A DNA stretch of 64,000 bases from Brevibacterium sp. UCMA 11754 (GTDB lineage: Bacteria; Actinomycetota; Actinomycetes; Actinomycetales; Brevibacteriaceae). The notes under the pieces were generated by a model that saw nothing but the letters and a program-made list of their open reading frames with translations, was not told the origin of the DNA and did not search any database. The stretch is from NCBI RefSeq assembly GCF_021532275.1, contig NZ_JACBOT010000024.1:248001-312000 (forward strand). Reading direction: 5' to 3'. Below, piece after piece: positions 36,701-45,636 of the stretch. Position numbers and translations under genes: made by a program. The number at the start of each line of letters is the position of its first letter. The stretch's first letter is position 1.

Positions 36701-37349
36701 CCTTCTGCGCGGCCTCGGCCTGACGCCCCAGCGGCCCCAGCTGGCGGTTGAGTTCGGTCCGCAGATCGGAGAGGCGATCAAGGTTCGTCTGCAGGCCGGT
36801 GAGTTTGCGCACGGCCTTGTCCTTGCGCCTGCGGTGCTTGAGGACGCCCGCTGCCTCTTCGATGAAGCTGCGACGTTCGATCGGATCGGCGTGCAGAATC
36901 GCGTCGAGACGCCCCTGCCCCACGATGACATGCATCTCTTTGCCCAGTCCCGAGTCGTTGAGCAGCTCCTGGATGTCAAGGAGTCGTGCCGGCGTCCCGT
37001 TGACGGCGTATTCGCTTCCCCCGGTGCGGAAGAGTGTGCGGGAGATGGTGACTTCGGTGTAGTCGACGGGAATGGCTCCGTCGGTGTTGTCGATGGTCAG
37101 GGCCACCTCGGCGCGGCCCAATGCCTGACGCTTCGAGGTTCCGGCGAAGATCACGTCGTCCATCTTGCCGCCGCGCAGATTCTTCGCACCCTGTTCGCCC
37201 ATCACCCAGGACAGCGCGTCGACGACGTTGGACTTGCCGGAGCCGTTGGGGCCGACAACGCAGGTGATGCCCGGCTCGAATCTGAGAGTCGTCGCCGAGG
37301 CAAAGGACTTGAATCCTCGCAGGGTCAGGCTTTTGAGATGCATTGTCAT
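33741..37349 (-). CDS. smc: Chromosome segregation ATPase SMC
   Basis: 1202 residues. Walker A GPNGSGKSNVVDALSWV near the N-terminus, C-terminal signature LSGGERSLVAVAML and Walker B FYVMDEVEAALDD; two long coiled coils flank a hinge around residues 510-690. The hinge carries an Ala/Gly/Ser-rich insertion (DNA about 35540-35637). A second ATG six bases downstream is an alternative start. It organises and condenses the chromosome with ScpAB, which are not in the window. Confidence 0.97.
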   Translation of the reverse strand: MTMHLKSLTLRGFKSFASATTLRFEPGITCVVGPNGSGKSNVVDALSWVMGEQGAKNLRGGKMDDVIFAGTSKRQALGRAEVALTIDNTDGAIPVDYTEVTISRTLFRTGGSEYAVNGTPARLLDIQELLNDSGLGKEMHVIVGQGRLDAILHADPIERRSFIEEAAGVLKHRRRKDKAVRKLTGLQTNLDRLSDLRTELNRQLGPLGRQAEAAQKAATVQATLRDSAARLLADDTVRLQASLASTSSAEGEDGRDRIGDLEHRRSRTEQRLQEIEARLGTLDVELEDLRTAESRTQTQIVRAKGIAQRAEDKRSHLLSEVASLGRRETKSPDELRSQAEHHKEELRTAEEAVEESAAALDRSQMRKEELALALKKAEDEVKATQLAITEAIKNRSALQSKSSQARERISDLTARIESNRAEIDTASTRITERREELSTAEAAVEGVEAGESELDTEYESAKEAKTTLETDLEGLRAQKAKTASELASAEARAEALSLGTALEADLEDIVNADLPGVGSAVTERLSVANGFEMAVAAALSNTVSGVLVDSPQVALKVLDHLGEDTNVHLTIPAGATARAGAGADAGASAGKGANQASSASSATTLPELSGTGDGAPSVRWLGDVVSSDVPELTELLNSALERVVCVDDVASALSIIESRPELTVVTLGGEILTATRVSRARTASGTRLASQTALEETRSSITELQQARTRIDADIARVEAKLAEAKAAAAEALEKLHSSDAAIMAAGEEVSRIAGDITAAQTRLQRSKDNEAELATRLESAEREARTAESALAGADDVEEVVDTTERDELSRKVTQSSEDVIETRISHKAATDRARFLSERVDSLLRQATAEETAREQTQRTIARKSRSAASALLIVEIAQNATSAAETTVSELGSQIQVLVEERGQLREEKSRLGEELGTTRTELQRLKDAAAEAELAKERFRLKLEEIENRAGEETGLGLERLVELYGPHIPVPAFDEGEEGRPYVRTEVEKRHKQATAALKRIGTVNPLALEEYEALKERHQFLEKQITDIESSRKDLMKLVDEVDRHVERVFAEAYADTAREFEDIFSRLFPGGEGSLSLTDPNDMLTTGVDVHARPAGKKVKRLSLLSGGERSLVAVAMLVAIFKARPSPFYVMDEVEAALDDLNLSRLLTVFEELQDSSQLIVITHQKRTMEIADALYGVTMHGDGVSKVISQRIP

Positions 37350-37429
37350 CCCAGCATATCCCGAAGGAGTTCCAACAATTCTCGAATCTTTTGATAGAGT
37401 ATCTCCTCGTGCGCCGAATCCGGTGCCTT

Positions 37430-37502
37430 TCCTCCGTAGCTCAGTTGGCAGAGCATTCGACTGTTAATCGAAGGGTCGCTGGTTCGAGCCCAGCCGGGGG
37501 AG
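37430..37502 (+). tRNA. tRNA-Asn (anticodon GTT)
   Basis: A full cloverleaf: acceptor TCCTCCG with CGGGGGA, D-arm GCTC/GAGC, anticodon stem TTCGA/TCGAA with loop CTGTTAA, T-arm GCTGG-TTCGAGC-CCAGC. G37502 is the discriminator; 3' CCA is not encoded. It lies between divergent smc and the BCCT gene. Confidence 0.97.
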
Positions 37503-37690
37503 CTGATCTGGGCCCCGTCGTTCGCGGCGGGGCCTTGACCATGCCCGGGAGGAAACTGACAGATCGGGCTAATTTGGAGTGAGCGCCCCACGTCGCCCGA
37601 TGACAATCAATGCCGTCCATGAACAGGAAGGAGCGCCGATCACGACCGCCTGCAGGACACCTGCGACGCTGCTGACCGGCAAGCATCCCT

Positions 37691-39529
37691 ATGAGCAGTG
37701 AAACGACAAAGACTCAGGACCTGATACGGCGCCTGAAGAATCCGACCACGAAACAGAGACCGCTCATCCGCAAGGGCGTCGACAAAGTGGTGTTCTTCTC
37801 GGCCGGAGTGCTCGCAGTTGCCTTCGTCATTTGGGGCTTCTTCTCTCCCGAGAGCCTAGGGGCTGTCGCAGGAACCCTGCTGACCGGCGTCATGGACAAC
37901 TTCGGCTGGCTCTTCGTCATCGCCGCCACGATCTTCACGATCTTCGTCATCATCGTCGCCCTGTCCAAGTTCGGACGCATCCCGCTGGGCAGGGACGATG
38001 AGAAGCCTCAGTTCAAGACCTCATCGTGGATCTCGATGATGTTCGCCACCGGCATGGGCATCGGGCTGGTGTTCTCCGCCGTCGGTGAGCCCCTGTTCTT
38101 CTACATGTCTCCCCCGCCGAACACGGTCGATGGTTCCACTGCCGAGGCAATGGGCACCTCGATGGGCACCACTCTCTTCCACTGGACCCTCTACCCCTGG
38201 GCCATGTACGCGATCGTCGGCCTCGGCGTCGCCTACGGTTCCTTCCGTCTCGGTCGCTCCCAGCTGTTCTCGTCGATGTTCACCCCGCTGTTCGGCGAAC
38301 GTGCGGTCAACGGTGCCGGCGGCAAGGTCATCAACATCCTCGCGATCCTCGCGACGCTCTTCGGCTCGGCCTGCTCGCTGGGCCTCGGTGCGATCCAGAT
38401 CGGCGGCGGCATCGAATCAGCGGGCGTCATGTCCGATGTCTCCTCTCCGATTCTCGTCATCATCATCGCGATCCTCACCGCAGCCTTCGTCGCTTCGGCC
38501 GTGTCCGGTGTCGAGAAGGGCATCCAGTGGCTGTCGAACATCAACATGGTGCTGGCGATCATCGTCGCACTCATCGTGTTCATCGGCGGGCCGACGCTGT
38601 TCATCCTCAACGTCATTCCGTCCTCACTCGGTTCGTTCATCCAAGATCTGCCGCAGATGGCATCCCGGACCGCGGCCAATGGCCAGGACGTCAACACCTG
38701 GCTGTCCTCGTGGACCGTCTTCTATTGGGCTTGGTGGGTCTCATGGTCGCCCTTCGTCGGCCTCTTCATCGCCCGCATCTCGCGCGGCCGCACCGTGCGT
38801 CAGTTCGTCCTCGGCGTCCTCATCGTTCCTTCGGTCGTCTCGACCATCTGGTTTGCGATCTTCGGTGGCGGAGCCATCGGCATCCAGGAACGCGCCGAGA
38901 GCGGCGAAGGCACAGTCAAGGCCCTGGCAAAGATCGTCGACGGTGAACCGGACATCAACATGGATACGATCCTGTTCGATCTCCTCGGCGCTCTGCCTCT
39001 GCCCAACGCCATCGCCATCATCTTGATGGTCGTCACGGTCATCCTCATTGCGATCTTCTTCGTCACGGGCGCCGACTCCGCGTCGATCGTCATGGGCACG
39101 CTGTCGGCCAACGGTCGAGAAGAGCCCGGCAAGGGCCTCGTCCTCTTCTGGGGTGTGGCTACCGGTGCAGTGGCAGCGGTGATGCTCCTGGCCGGAGGTT
39201 CTGATCCCGCCGAGGCCCTCGAAGGTCTGAAGAACATCACGATCGTGGCGGCATTGCCCTTCGTCATCGTCATGCTGCTTCTCTGCGTGGCCGTGTGGAA
39301 GGACCTCTCGCGAGATCCGCTGATCATTCAGGGACAGCTGGCCAATCACGTCCTCGAGCAGTCTGTCGCCACGGCCGTCAACGAGTACGACGGAGAGGTC
39401 TTCGGTCTCGAGACTTCCGAACTGCCTGTCGAGGACGTCGAAGACGACAAGGAAGACGCCGAGGCGGGTTCGTCGGAGTCGTCTGATCTCAACGATGCAG
39501 ATCATGAGCACGGCGACACCGTCAAGTAA
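37691..39529 (+). CDS. BCCT-family osmolyte transporter
   Basis: 612 residues, twelve membrane segments. BCCT signatures: GMGIGLVFSAVGEPLFF early and WAWWVSWSPFVGLFIARISRG in segment 8, whose Trp residues line the betaine site. The C-terminal about 50 residues are strongly acidic (VEDVEDDKEDAEAG), unlike the basic osmosensing tail of BetP. It probably takes up betaine, choline, carnitine or ectoine with sodium; the substrate cannot be told. It lies between tRNA-Asn and the convergent fpg. Confidence 0.93.
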   Translation: MSSETTKTQDLIRRLKNPTTKQRPLIRKGVDKVVFFSAGVLAVAFVIWGFFSPESLGAVAGTLLTGVMDNFGWLFVIAATIFTIFVIIVALSKFGRIPLGRDDEKPQFKTSSWISMMFATGMGIGLVFSAVGEPLFFYMSPPPNTVDGSTAEAMGTSMGTTLFHWTLYPWAMYAIVGLGVAYGSFRLGRSQLFSSMFTPLFGERAVNGAGGKVINILAILATLFGSACSLGLGAIQIGGGIESAGVMSDVSSPILVIIIAILTAAFVASAVSGVEKGIQWLSNINMVLAIIVALIVFIGGPTLFILNVIPSSLGSFIQDLPQMASRTAANGQDVNTWLSSWTVFYWAWWVSWSPFVGLFIARISRGRTVRQFVLGVLIVPSVVSTIWFAIFGGGAIGIQERAESGEGTVKALAKIVDGEPDINMDTILFDLLGALPLPNAIAIILMVVTVILIAIFFVTGADSASIVMGTLSANGREEPGKGLVLFWGVATGAVAAVMLLAGGSDPAEALEGLKNITIVAALPFVIVMLLLCVAVWKDLSRDPLIIQGQLANHVLEQSVATAVNEYDGEVFGLETSELPVEDVEDDKEDAEAGSSESSDLNDADHEHGDTVK

Positions 39530-39568
39530 TTCCTTATCGCGGTGCTGACCGCGCGACATCGGTGGAAT

Positions 39569-39619
39569 GCGAGAGGCGGCCGGTGAGACTCGATCAGAGT
39601 GTCACCAGCCGCCTCTCGC
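39569..39619. terminator. Bidirectional terminator between BCCT gene and fpg
   Basis: A 12-bp stem (GCGAGAGGCGGC at 39569-39580, complement at 39608-39619) continues inward after a mismatch as GGTGA/TCACC and CTC/GAG, leaving a 5-base loop. It lies between convergent stops. No U-run in either direction. Confidence 0.7.
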
Positions 39620-39689
39620 CTGCCGCATCGGTGTGGAATGCCGACACGGGCCCAGGCGACAGCGTTGCGCAGTCTCGGCGGTGCCCGAT

Positions 39690-40613
39690 CTACCGATACC
39701 GCGGCGGGCGCTGGCAGTTCGGGCAGAAGTGGCTGCCTCGTCCGCCGATCGTCATCTTCTCGATCTCGGTGCCGCAGCGCACGCACTCCTGGCCGCCGCG
39801 CCCGTAGACGAGCAGGGCACGGTCGAAGTAGCCGGACTCCCCGTTGACGTTGACGTAGAGGGCGTCGAAGCTGGTCCCACCCACGGCCAGCGCATCGCCC
39901 ATCACCCGCGACGCAGAGTCGAGGACGGTAGCAAGGCGGGACTTGCGAGTGCGAGCGGGGATCGCCAACGGGTGGATACCTGCCCTGAAGAGTGCTTCAT
40001 CAGCATAGATGTTGCCGATGCCGCTGACCAGGGACTGGTCGAGCAGCGCTGATTTGACCACCGTCCGCTTGCGGGAGAGCTGTTCGAGAGCGAGGCCGGG
40101 TTCGAAGGCCGGTTCCAGAGGATCGGCTGCAATGTGATTCGCCGAGGCGGGCACAAGCCGACCATAGGCGTGCACCAGGGGCTGTACGCCGAGATGGCCG
40201 AAGATCCGTTGGTCGACGAAACGCAGTTGGAGGCTCTCGCTCCCCCGCTCAAGGCGGAGGATCGCCCGGGTGTGCTTATGGATCTCGTCAACGCCGTTGT
40301 GCACGCGCAGCTGTCCGCTCATGCCGAGGTGGACGAGCAGGCTGAGCTCGGGTGCAGCCGGCTCGGCAGCCGGGCCGGCACCGAGGTCCTCCCCCAGGGT
40401 CAGCCACATGAACTTGCCGCGACGTTCGGCACCGATGATCCGCCGCCCGGACACCGCTGCGACGAACTCGTCGACTGCGGAAGCATTGATGCGACGCTGG
40501 GACGTGGTGCCGAGAATTCGGGGGTCGATCACCTCGGCGCCGGTGATGGTGGTGCCGGCAGTCCATTCGTGGACGCCGAGGCGCACGCTCTCTACCTCAG
40601 GAAGCTCGGGCAT
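39690..40613 (-). CDS. fpg: Formamidopyrimidine-DNA glycosylase
   Basis: 307 residues from the ATG at 40613; after Met removal the protein begins PELPEVESV, with Pro as the catalytic nucleophile. H2TH region SGIGNIYADEALF and C-terminal zinc finger (CVRCGTEIEK...FCPNCQ) are complete. It excises 8-oxoguanine. A roughly 12-residue Ala/Glu insertion (GAGPAAEPAAPE) lies near residue 85. It follows rnc by 10 bp. Confidence 0.97.
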   Translation of the reverse strand: MPELPEVESVRLGVHEWTAGTTITGAEVIDPRILGTTSQRRINASAVDEFVAAVSGRRIIGAERRGKFMWLTLGEDLGAGPAAEPAAPELSLLVHLGMSGQLRVHNGVDEIHKHTRAILRLERGSESLQLRFVDQRIFGHLGVQPLVHAYGRLVPASANHIAADPLEPAFEPGLALEQLSRKRTVVKSALLDQSLVSGIGNIYADEALFRAGIHPLAIPARTRKSRLATVLDSASRVMGDALAVGGTSFDALYVNVNGESGYFDRALLVYGRGGQECVRCGTEIEKMTIGGRGSHFCPNCQRPPRYR

Positions 40614-40623
40614 CAGGAATGCC

Positions 40624-41328
40624 TCAGCGCGTGTAATCCGGATAGATGGTGCGGATGGCCTTGACAGCGACTTCCGCGGCTGCCGCTTCGGCGTTCTTCT
40701 TCGAAGAGCCGTCGCCGGTGCCCCAGCCGTTGTCACCCAGAAGGGCGGTGGCGGTGAAGACCATGGCGTGGTCTGGCCCCGAGGAGACGATCTCGTAGCT
40801 CACGGCACCCAGATCAAGATCGGCCGCTGCTTCCTGCAGAGTCGTCTTATAGTCCATTCCGGCACCCAGATTCACAGCATCGGAGAGCATCGAATCAATG
40901 AGGCGGTGGACGAAGGCGAAGGCCTCTTCACGTCCGCGGGCGACGAAGGTCGCGCCGATGAGGGCCTCGACGGTGTCGGCAAGGATCGAGTCCTTGTCGC
41001 GGCCGCCTGTCAGCTCTTCGCCCTTGCCCAGAAGAATGTGGGGGCCGATCTTGTGTCTGCGCGCGATCGATGCCAAGGCTTTGGTGTTGACCACGGCGGA
41101 GCGCATCTTGGCCAGTGAACCTTCGGCCAGATCCGGGTTGTCATAGTACAGCGACTCGGTGGCCACGAGGCCCAGGACGGAGTCGCCGAGGAATTCGAGG
41201 CGCTCGTTCGTGGGTATGCCGCCGGCTTCGAAGGCGAAGGAGCGGTGAGTCAGGGCCAGACGAAAAGTCTCGGGATCAATATCGATCCCGAGACTCTTCT
41301 GCAGTTCTGCTGTGGTGTCAGTTTCCAC
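40624..41328 (-). CDS. rnc: Ribonuclease III
   Basis: 234 residues, GTG start. Catalytic signature RLEFLGDSVLGLVATE; second acidic site ADTVEALIGA; C-terminal dsRNA-binding domain ending KKNAEAAAAEVAVKAI. It processes rRNA precursors. It starts 3 bp after the rpmF stop. Confidence 0.98.
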   Translation of the reverse strand: METDTTAELQKSLGIDIDPETFRLALTHRSFAFEAGGIPTNERLEFLGDSVLGLVATESLYYDNPDLAEGSLAKMRSAVVNTKALASIARRHKIGPHILLGKGEELTGGRDKDSILADTVEALIGATFVARGREEAFAFVHRLIDSMLSDAVNLGAGMDYKTTLQEAAADLDLGAVSYEIVSSGPDHAMVFTATALLGDNGWGTGDGSSKKNAEAAAAEVAVKAIRTIYPDYTR

Positions 41329-41331
41329 AGG

Positions 41332-41535
41332 TCAGACGTCAGCGACCTTGCGTCCCTTGTATTCAAGGAACAGCGGGGTGCCGGCTGCGTCTTCGACAAC
41401 TTTGGCCTGGTGAGGGCGCGAGTACACAACGCGACCGTTCTCCACAGTCTTGACCAGGCTGGGAGCCTGTGCCTTCCACTGCGAACGACGGTGGCGGGTG
41501 TTGCTGCGCGACAATTTACGCTTTGGAACAGCCAC
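41332..41535 (-). CDS. rpmF: 50S ribosomal protein L32
   Basis: 67 residues, GTG start: [20 protein letters not shown] is the canonical N-terminus. It lacks the CxxC zinc-ribbon pairs, so it is a Zn-independent form. It is located between DUF177 and rnc, the conserved order. Confidence 0.97.
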   Translation of the reverse strand: MAVPKRKLSRSNTRHRRSQWKAQAPSLVKTVENGRVVYSRPHQAKVVEDAAGTPLFLEYKGRKVADV

Positions 41536-41537
41536 GT

Positions 41538-42056
41538 CTAGCTCTCTTTCTTCTCATCCAACAAACTCTTCAATGATGCGAACGGCGAATCCGATTCGCT
41601 GTCGTCGATCTCAAGGTCCTCACCGAGGGTGAAGCTGAACTCTTCGCTCCGGTCCTTTGACGGACTGAAGGGCAGAGCCATGACAACAGCGTCTCTGATC
41701 GCGGGCTCGAGGTCGAGCTGATCGCGGTCGATGAGGTAAGAATCCTCGTCGCCATCGGCCTGCTCATAGACATACATCTCTTGGATGTCGACATCTATAG
41801 GCAACTCGATTTCGTCGAGAGTCCTCACATCTTCGCCGCGGGCCGTGGCCGAGACTGTGCCCGACACGTAGATTCCCTCCGACACGCTTTCGAACATCAG
41901 CTCGAGTGTCAGTGGTGAACCTTCTGCGACCCCGATCACTTCGATCTTGAGATCCGCTGGAGCAGACAGGGTGGTGTTCACCCGTTCCCATTCACCAGGA
42001 TGACCGAGCAATCCCATCGACCTGAGATCGTAGACGAACTCAGACTGCTTCTTCAT
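41538..42056 (-). CDS. DUF177/YceD-family protein
   Basis: 172 residues from the ATG at 42056, six bases after an AGGAGGA site; GTG at 42062 is too close to it. The acidic C-terminal [18 protein letters not shown] matches the DUF177 core that precedes rpmF in most bacteria. In plants and E. coli the family is linked to 23S rRNA maturation. The cysteine pair common in the family is absent. Confidence 0.9.
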   Translation of the reverse strand: MKKQSEFVYDLRSMGLLGHPGEWERVNTTLSAPADLKIEVIGVAEGSPLTLELMFESVSEGIYVSGTVSATARGEDVRTLDEIELPIDVDIQEMYVYEQADGDEDSYLIDRDQLDLEPAIRDAVVMALPFSPSKDRSEEFSFTLGEDLEIDDSESDSPFASLKSLLDEKKES

Positions 42057-42177
42057 GCTCACTCCTCCTTTACGTGATTGAGGATGCCTACTCCTGCGTT
42101 CACACGCGACTCACCATTCTAGTCATCATCGGCGGTCATTACCAATCGAGCCTCGAAGTATGCGCAGGTGTTCCTGG

Positions 42178-43365
42178 TCACCATTTCTCGTGCTGATTGC
42201 GCCAGGTCACCCCGCCGGCGGCCAGGAGCAGCGCCCCGGAGATCGTGAACACGATTCCGGATCCGGCGACGGCAGTGAGCAGGGAGGCTGCCGAGGGGAT
42301 CGCCACCTGGCTGAGTCGGTTGCCGGCAAGGCGGATCGACAGAACTGCCGCCCGATTGGCCGGATCCGACAGGGTCGAGACCCAGGTCATCGTCAGCGGC
42401 TGGGTGAGTCCGAAGCAGAATCCGGCCAGGATCAGCAGGATCGCCAGCATCCACGGCTGAGTGAACACCGGGATGAGGATGATGCAGACGCCTGCCGCCG
42501 CCGAGGCCGTCCACAGGAGCGAGAGGCTGCGCCACTTGCGTGTGAGCATCCCGATGATCAGCCGCGAGACCACCGAGGCCAGTGTGCGCAAGGTGAGCAG
42601 CCACGTCACAGTCGTCACCGACAGCCCGTTCTGCTGGCCGATAAGCGGGAGGTAAGCAGTCATCAGGTCGACGGCGGCCAGGGTGGTCATCGAAGCGAGG
42701 ATCGCGGGCTTCATCCCCCGGATCGAGAGCAGGGACCAGGGCGTACGGGCACCCTTGGCCGCCTCGGCGCGGGAGACGTGAGGGGTCCGGCCGCGGAGCA
42801 TGACGATGACCGCAGCAACCAGTGTCAGCGCGGAGATCCCCGTCATGAACCACAGGGCGCTGACGATCTGCGGGGCACCGTCCGTCGCACCGGCGATGGC
42901 TCCTGCCACGGGCAGACCGATCGTCTGCCCGATCGAGACGCCGAGAGTGAGGTAGCCGAACTTCGAGGTCAGCGCCGAGGCGGGGAAGCTCTGTGGTATC
43001 AGCGCCTGCGATGCAACGGTCGTCAGCAGCTGTCCCAGGCCCAGGCACATCGTGGCGATGAGGAGCACGCCGAGGTTGGGGGCCATCGCTGCGAGTCCGA
43101 CGGGCACGATCGACAGGATCGTTCCCGTCCACAGCACAGCGGTGGCGTATCCGCGGTCGACGAGTCGGCCGACGAGGAGTGCCGTGAGCAGCGGCACGAG
43201 GGAATAGCAGGCGGTCATGAGACCGAGGACGACTCCGCTGCCGCCGAGTTCCAGGGTCCGGTAGGAGATGAGAACGCGCACGCCGTTGTAGGTGGCATGA
43301 GCGACCACGGTGTGGAAGATGAGGCCGAGGAACCACGCCCGAGAGGAGGAAGAGGGAATCGGCAT
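42178..43365 (-). CDS. MFS transporter
   Basis: 395 residues, twelve hydrophobic segments in two halves; the loop 2-3 motif is GRLVDRGYATAVL. No substrate clue in sequence. It starts 3 bp after the coaD stop, so it is probably in the GntR-coaD transcript; its place between coaD and DUF177 breaks the usual gene order. Confidence 0.85.
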   Translation of the reverse strand: MPIPSSSSRAWFLGLIFHTVVAHATYNGVRVLISYRTLELGGSGVVLGLMTACYSLVPLLTALLVGRLVDRGYATAVLWTGTILSIVPVGLAAMAPNLGVLLIATMCLGLGQLLTTVASQALIPQSFPASALTSKFGYLTLGVSIGQTIGLPVAGAIAGATDGAPQIVSALWFMTGISALTLVAAVIVMLRGRTPHVSRAEAAKGARTPWSLLSIRGMKPAILASMTTLAAVDLMTAYLPLIGQQNGLSVTTVTWLLTLRTLASVVSRLIIGMLTRKWRSLSLLWTASAAAGVCIILIPVFTQPWMLAILLILAGFCFGLTQPLTMTWVSTLSDPANRAAVLSIRLAGNRLSQVAIPSAASLLTAVAGSGIVFTISGALLLAAGGVTWRNQHEKW

Positions 43366-43368
43366 GCG

Positions 43369-43857
43369 TCAGCGGCTGGCGTTCAGCGCCGACAGCACTG
43401 CGCCCGGAACGAGACCTTCGATGTTCCCGCCGCCGGAGTGAACTTCCTTGATGAGCGAGGACGAGACGTGTTCGTACTCGGGGCTGCCGGGGACGAAGAT
43501 GGTCTCCAACTCGCTCAGATGCTTATTCATCAGTGCCATCGGCAGCTCGTAGGCGAAATCCGTGCCCGAGCGCAGCCCCTTGACCACTGCAGGCGCTCCG
43601 ATGGAGGCACAGTAGTCGACGAGGAGGCCCCCGGCGACGGTCTCGATGGTGACGTTCTTCGTCTCTCGGGTCCGCTCATCGTCGGCCAGCGAGGCGCGGA
43701 TGAGATCGGCGCGGACCTCGGGATCGAATCGTCCGGATTTCTTGGGATTGTGCACGACGGCAACGACCACCTCGTCGAAGAGTCGGGCGCTGCGGGCAAT
43801 GACATCGAGATGACCCATGGTGATCGGGTCATAGGAACCGGGGCAGACAACCTTCAT
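43369..43857 (-). CDS. coaD: Phosphopantetheine adenylyltransferase
   Basis: 162 residues, exact family length; the fourth step of CoA synthesis. Nucleotidyltransferase motif PGSYDPITMGHLDVI, phosphopantetheine loop VKGLRSGTDFAYE and C-terminal HVSSSLIKEV are present. The ATG overlaps the GntR stop (ATGA). Confidence 0.97.
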   Translation of the reverse strand: MKVVCPGSYDPITMGHLDVIARSARLFDEVVVAVVHNPKKSGRFDPEVRADLIRASLADDERTRETKNVTIETVAGGLLVDYCASIGAPAVVKGLRSGTDFAYELPMALMNKHLSELETIFVPGSPEYEHVSSSLIKEVHSGGGNIEGLVPGAVLSALNASR

Positions 43858-44615
43858 GACCTCATCTTATCTCTCAGCTGCGACCACTGGTCGTCGACGA
43901 GCTCGTCCTGATCGTCGGCTCTGACGATGACAGCCCCGGGTTCCGTCAGGGGGTTGTGCAGTCGAGCAGCGGCTCCGGCCATGACCCTGCCCACGACTGC
44001 CAGGGACCGTGCTTCGTTCCCGGCTGCGATCGCCTCGTTCAGTTCTCTGTGTGTCTCGATGAGGTCGCACCTGACCTCATATCCGCGCGGGTCGGAGAGT
44101 GAGAGCAACCGAGTGTGGACCATCGAAACTTTCATCAGGCCGCTGAGCCTGACCGACCCGGAGCAGGCGACGATCGAGTGATGGAAGTCGAGGTCGGCGT
44201 CGCCGATGGTGCGGGCGGTGTTCTCCTCGATCGCGAGCTCGAGTTTGGCCAGCGCCTGGTGGATGCGGGCAATCGGCTTGCCCGAGCGGATGACGATCTT
44301 CACCGCCTGCGCCTCGATGGCCTCTCGGACGGCATAGACGTCATCGATGTCGTCGGTCGTCATCCGCTTGACCCAGACGCCTCGGCCGGGCGCGTGTGTC
44401 ATCACCCCTTCGCTGACGAGTCGCTGCAGAGCCTCCCGCAGTGAGGGCCTGGAGACGACGAGGAGTTCCGCCGTGCGCACCTCGTTGATGGACTGCCCCG
44501 GTGCCAGTGAGCCGCTGTAGATGGCGTTCCGAATCTGGTCGGCGATGAGGTCGATCGTCGAGGATCTGATGACCTTGCGCAGGACAGGAAGCTCCGAGGT
44601 TGGGGGTTGAGGCAT
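43854..44615 (-). CDS. GntR-family (FadR/FCD type) transcriptional regulator
   Basis: 253 residues from the ATG at 44615. N-terminal winged helix: IADQIRNAIYSGSLAPGQSI, SRPSLREALQRL, GVWVKRM. The C-terminal helical FCD domain has DADLDFHHSIVACSG and an ETHRELNEAI metal/ligand helix. It is divergent from ehuBCDA with an inverted repeat between, so it probably senses ectoine or a product; its stop overlaps coaD, so coaD may be co-transcribed. Confidence 0.9.
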   Translation of the reverse strand: MPQPPTSELPVLRKVIRSSTIDLIADQIRNAIYSGSLAPGQSINEVRTAELLVVSRPSLREALQRLVSEGVMTHAPGRGVWVKRMTTDDIDDVYAVREAIEAQAVKIVIRSGKPIARIHQALAKLELAIEENTARTIGDADLDFHHSIVACSGSVRLSGLMKVSMVHTRLLSLSDPRGYEVRCDLIETHRELNEAIAAGNEARSLAVVGRVMAGAAARLHNPLTEPGAVIVRADDQDELVDDQWSQLRDKMRS

Positions 44616-44631
44616 ATCACGATCATATAAC

Positions 44632-44660
44632 GTTGTCTGACAGTGTGACATCCGGACAAC
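44632..44660. promoter_or_regulatory. Candidate operator between gntR and ehuB
   Basis: GTTGTC at 44632-44637 and GACAAC at 44655-44660 are a perfect 6-bp inverted pair. Inside lie the palindromes TGTC-T-GACA (44634-44642) and TGT-G-ACA (44644-44650). It is 17 bp upstream of the gntR start and 71 bp upstream of ehuB. Confidence 0.45.
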
Positions 44661-44730
44661 AAAAGTATTGAATAGTGTTCTTGAGACGCATGTCACGAAG
44701 ATGTGTCGACGTTCAATGAAAGGGACAGCT

Positions 44731-45612
44731 ATGAAAGCCATCAAGGGGCTTGCCGCCGCGACCTCGATCATCGCCCTGACGCTCACACTGGGAGCATGCG
44801 GTGGAAGCGATTCCGATAAGAGCGCTCTCCAGAAGGCCGTCGACGATGGAAAGATCACCGTCGGCTTCGCCGGTGAGGCTCCGTACAGCTTCGAAAAGGA
44901 CGGCGAGCTCCAGGGAGCCTCCGTGGCTATGGCGAAGGCTGTCTTCAAGGAACTCGGCGTCGACGACGTCGAGGGCGTCAACACCGAATTCGGTTCGCTG
45001 ATTCCCGGGCTGAACGCCGACCGCTTCGGTGCGATCTCAGCGGGCATGTCCATCCTCCCCGATCGCTGTGAGCAGGCCGCCTTCGGCAACCCGGAGTTCA
45101 TGTACACCACCGCCCTGATGACCAAGAAGGGCAAGCAGGACGGTATGAAGACCATCGATGATGTGAAGAAGAAGGGTCTCAAGCTCGCGACCATGACTGG
45201 CGCAGTGGAGTCAGACTACGCCAAGGACCTCGGCATCGAATCGCAGAAGGTCGGCACTCCGCAGGACGGCATGGACGCCGTGACCACGGGCCGTGCCGAT
45301 GTCTTCGCGCTGACCGCCATCTCACTCAACTGGATGGCCAAGAACAATAAGGACGCGGGCGTCGAGGTCGGCGATTCCTTCGTCCAGGAGATCAAGGGAG
45401 TCCCACAGATCGGTGCCGGTGCCACAGTCTTCCGCACCGATGACACCGAACTCCGCGACAAGTGGAATGAGAAGCTCGACGAGATCGTCGGCGACGAGAA
45501 GAAGTACCTCGATGTCGTCGGTGACTTCGGCTTCACGAAGGAAGAGCGCCCTGACGGTGAGATCACGACCGATCAGCTGTGCAAGGGCGAACTGCCCACT
45601 GCCAAGTCCTGA
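44731..45612 (+). CDS. ehuB: Ectoine/hydroxyectoine ABC transporter, binding lipoprotein EhuB
   Basis: 293 residues from the ATG at 44731 (AAAGGGAC site). Lipobox LTLGAC with C23. The type 3 solute-binding fold has EhuB-like segments: VGFAGEAPYSFEKDG, GVNTEFGSLIPGLNADRF, AAGMSILPDRCEQAAFGNPEF-like text and ATMTGAVESDYAK. Specificity comes from this resemblance; other polar amino acids remain possible. First gene of a four-gene operon. Confidence 0.85.
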   Translation: MKAIKGLAAATSIIALTLTLGACGGSDSDKSALQKAVDDGKITVGFAGEAPYSFEKDGELQGASVAMAKAVFKELGVDDVEGVNTEFGSLIPGLNADRFGAISAGMSILPDRCEQAAFGNPEFMYTTALMTKKGKQDGMKTIDDVKKKGLKLATMTGAVESDYAKDLGIESQKVGTPQDGMDAVTTGRADVFALTAISLNWMAKNNKDAGVEVGDSFVQEIKGVPQIGAGATVFRTDDTELRDKWNEKLDEIVGDEKKYLDVVGDFGFTKEERPDGEITTDQLCKGELPTAKS

Positions 45613-45636
45613 ACCGGCCCCTAGTCGCTGCCGATC

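Noticed and set aside
37430..37502. tRNA-Asn as an integration site with the BCCT gene as cargo
   Set aside because: No duplicated tRNA 3' end or integrase was found within the window.
42119..43336. 405-residue minus-strand open frame overlapping the MFS gene
   Set aside because: Same strand but a different frame from the twelve-helix MFS protein; Arg/Pro-rich, not hydrophobic, no domain.
42160..43911. 583-residue plus-strand open frame
   Set aside because: Antisense to the MFS gene and coaD; Arg/Gly/Asp-rich shadow without recognisable domains.
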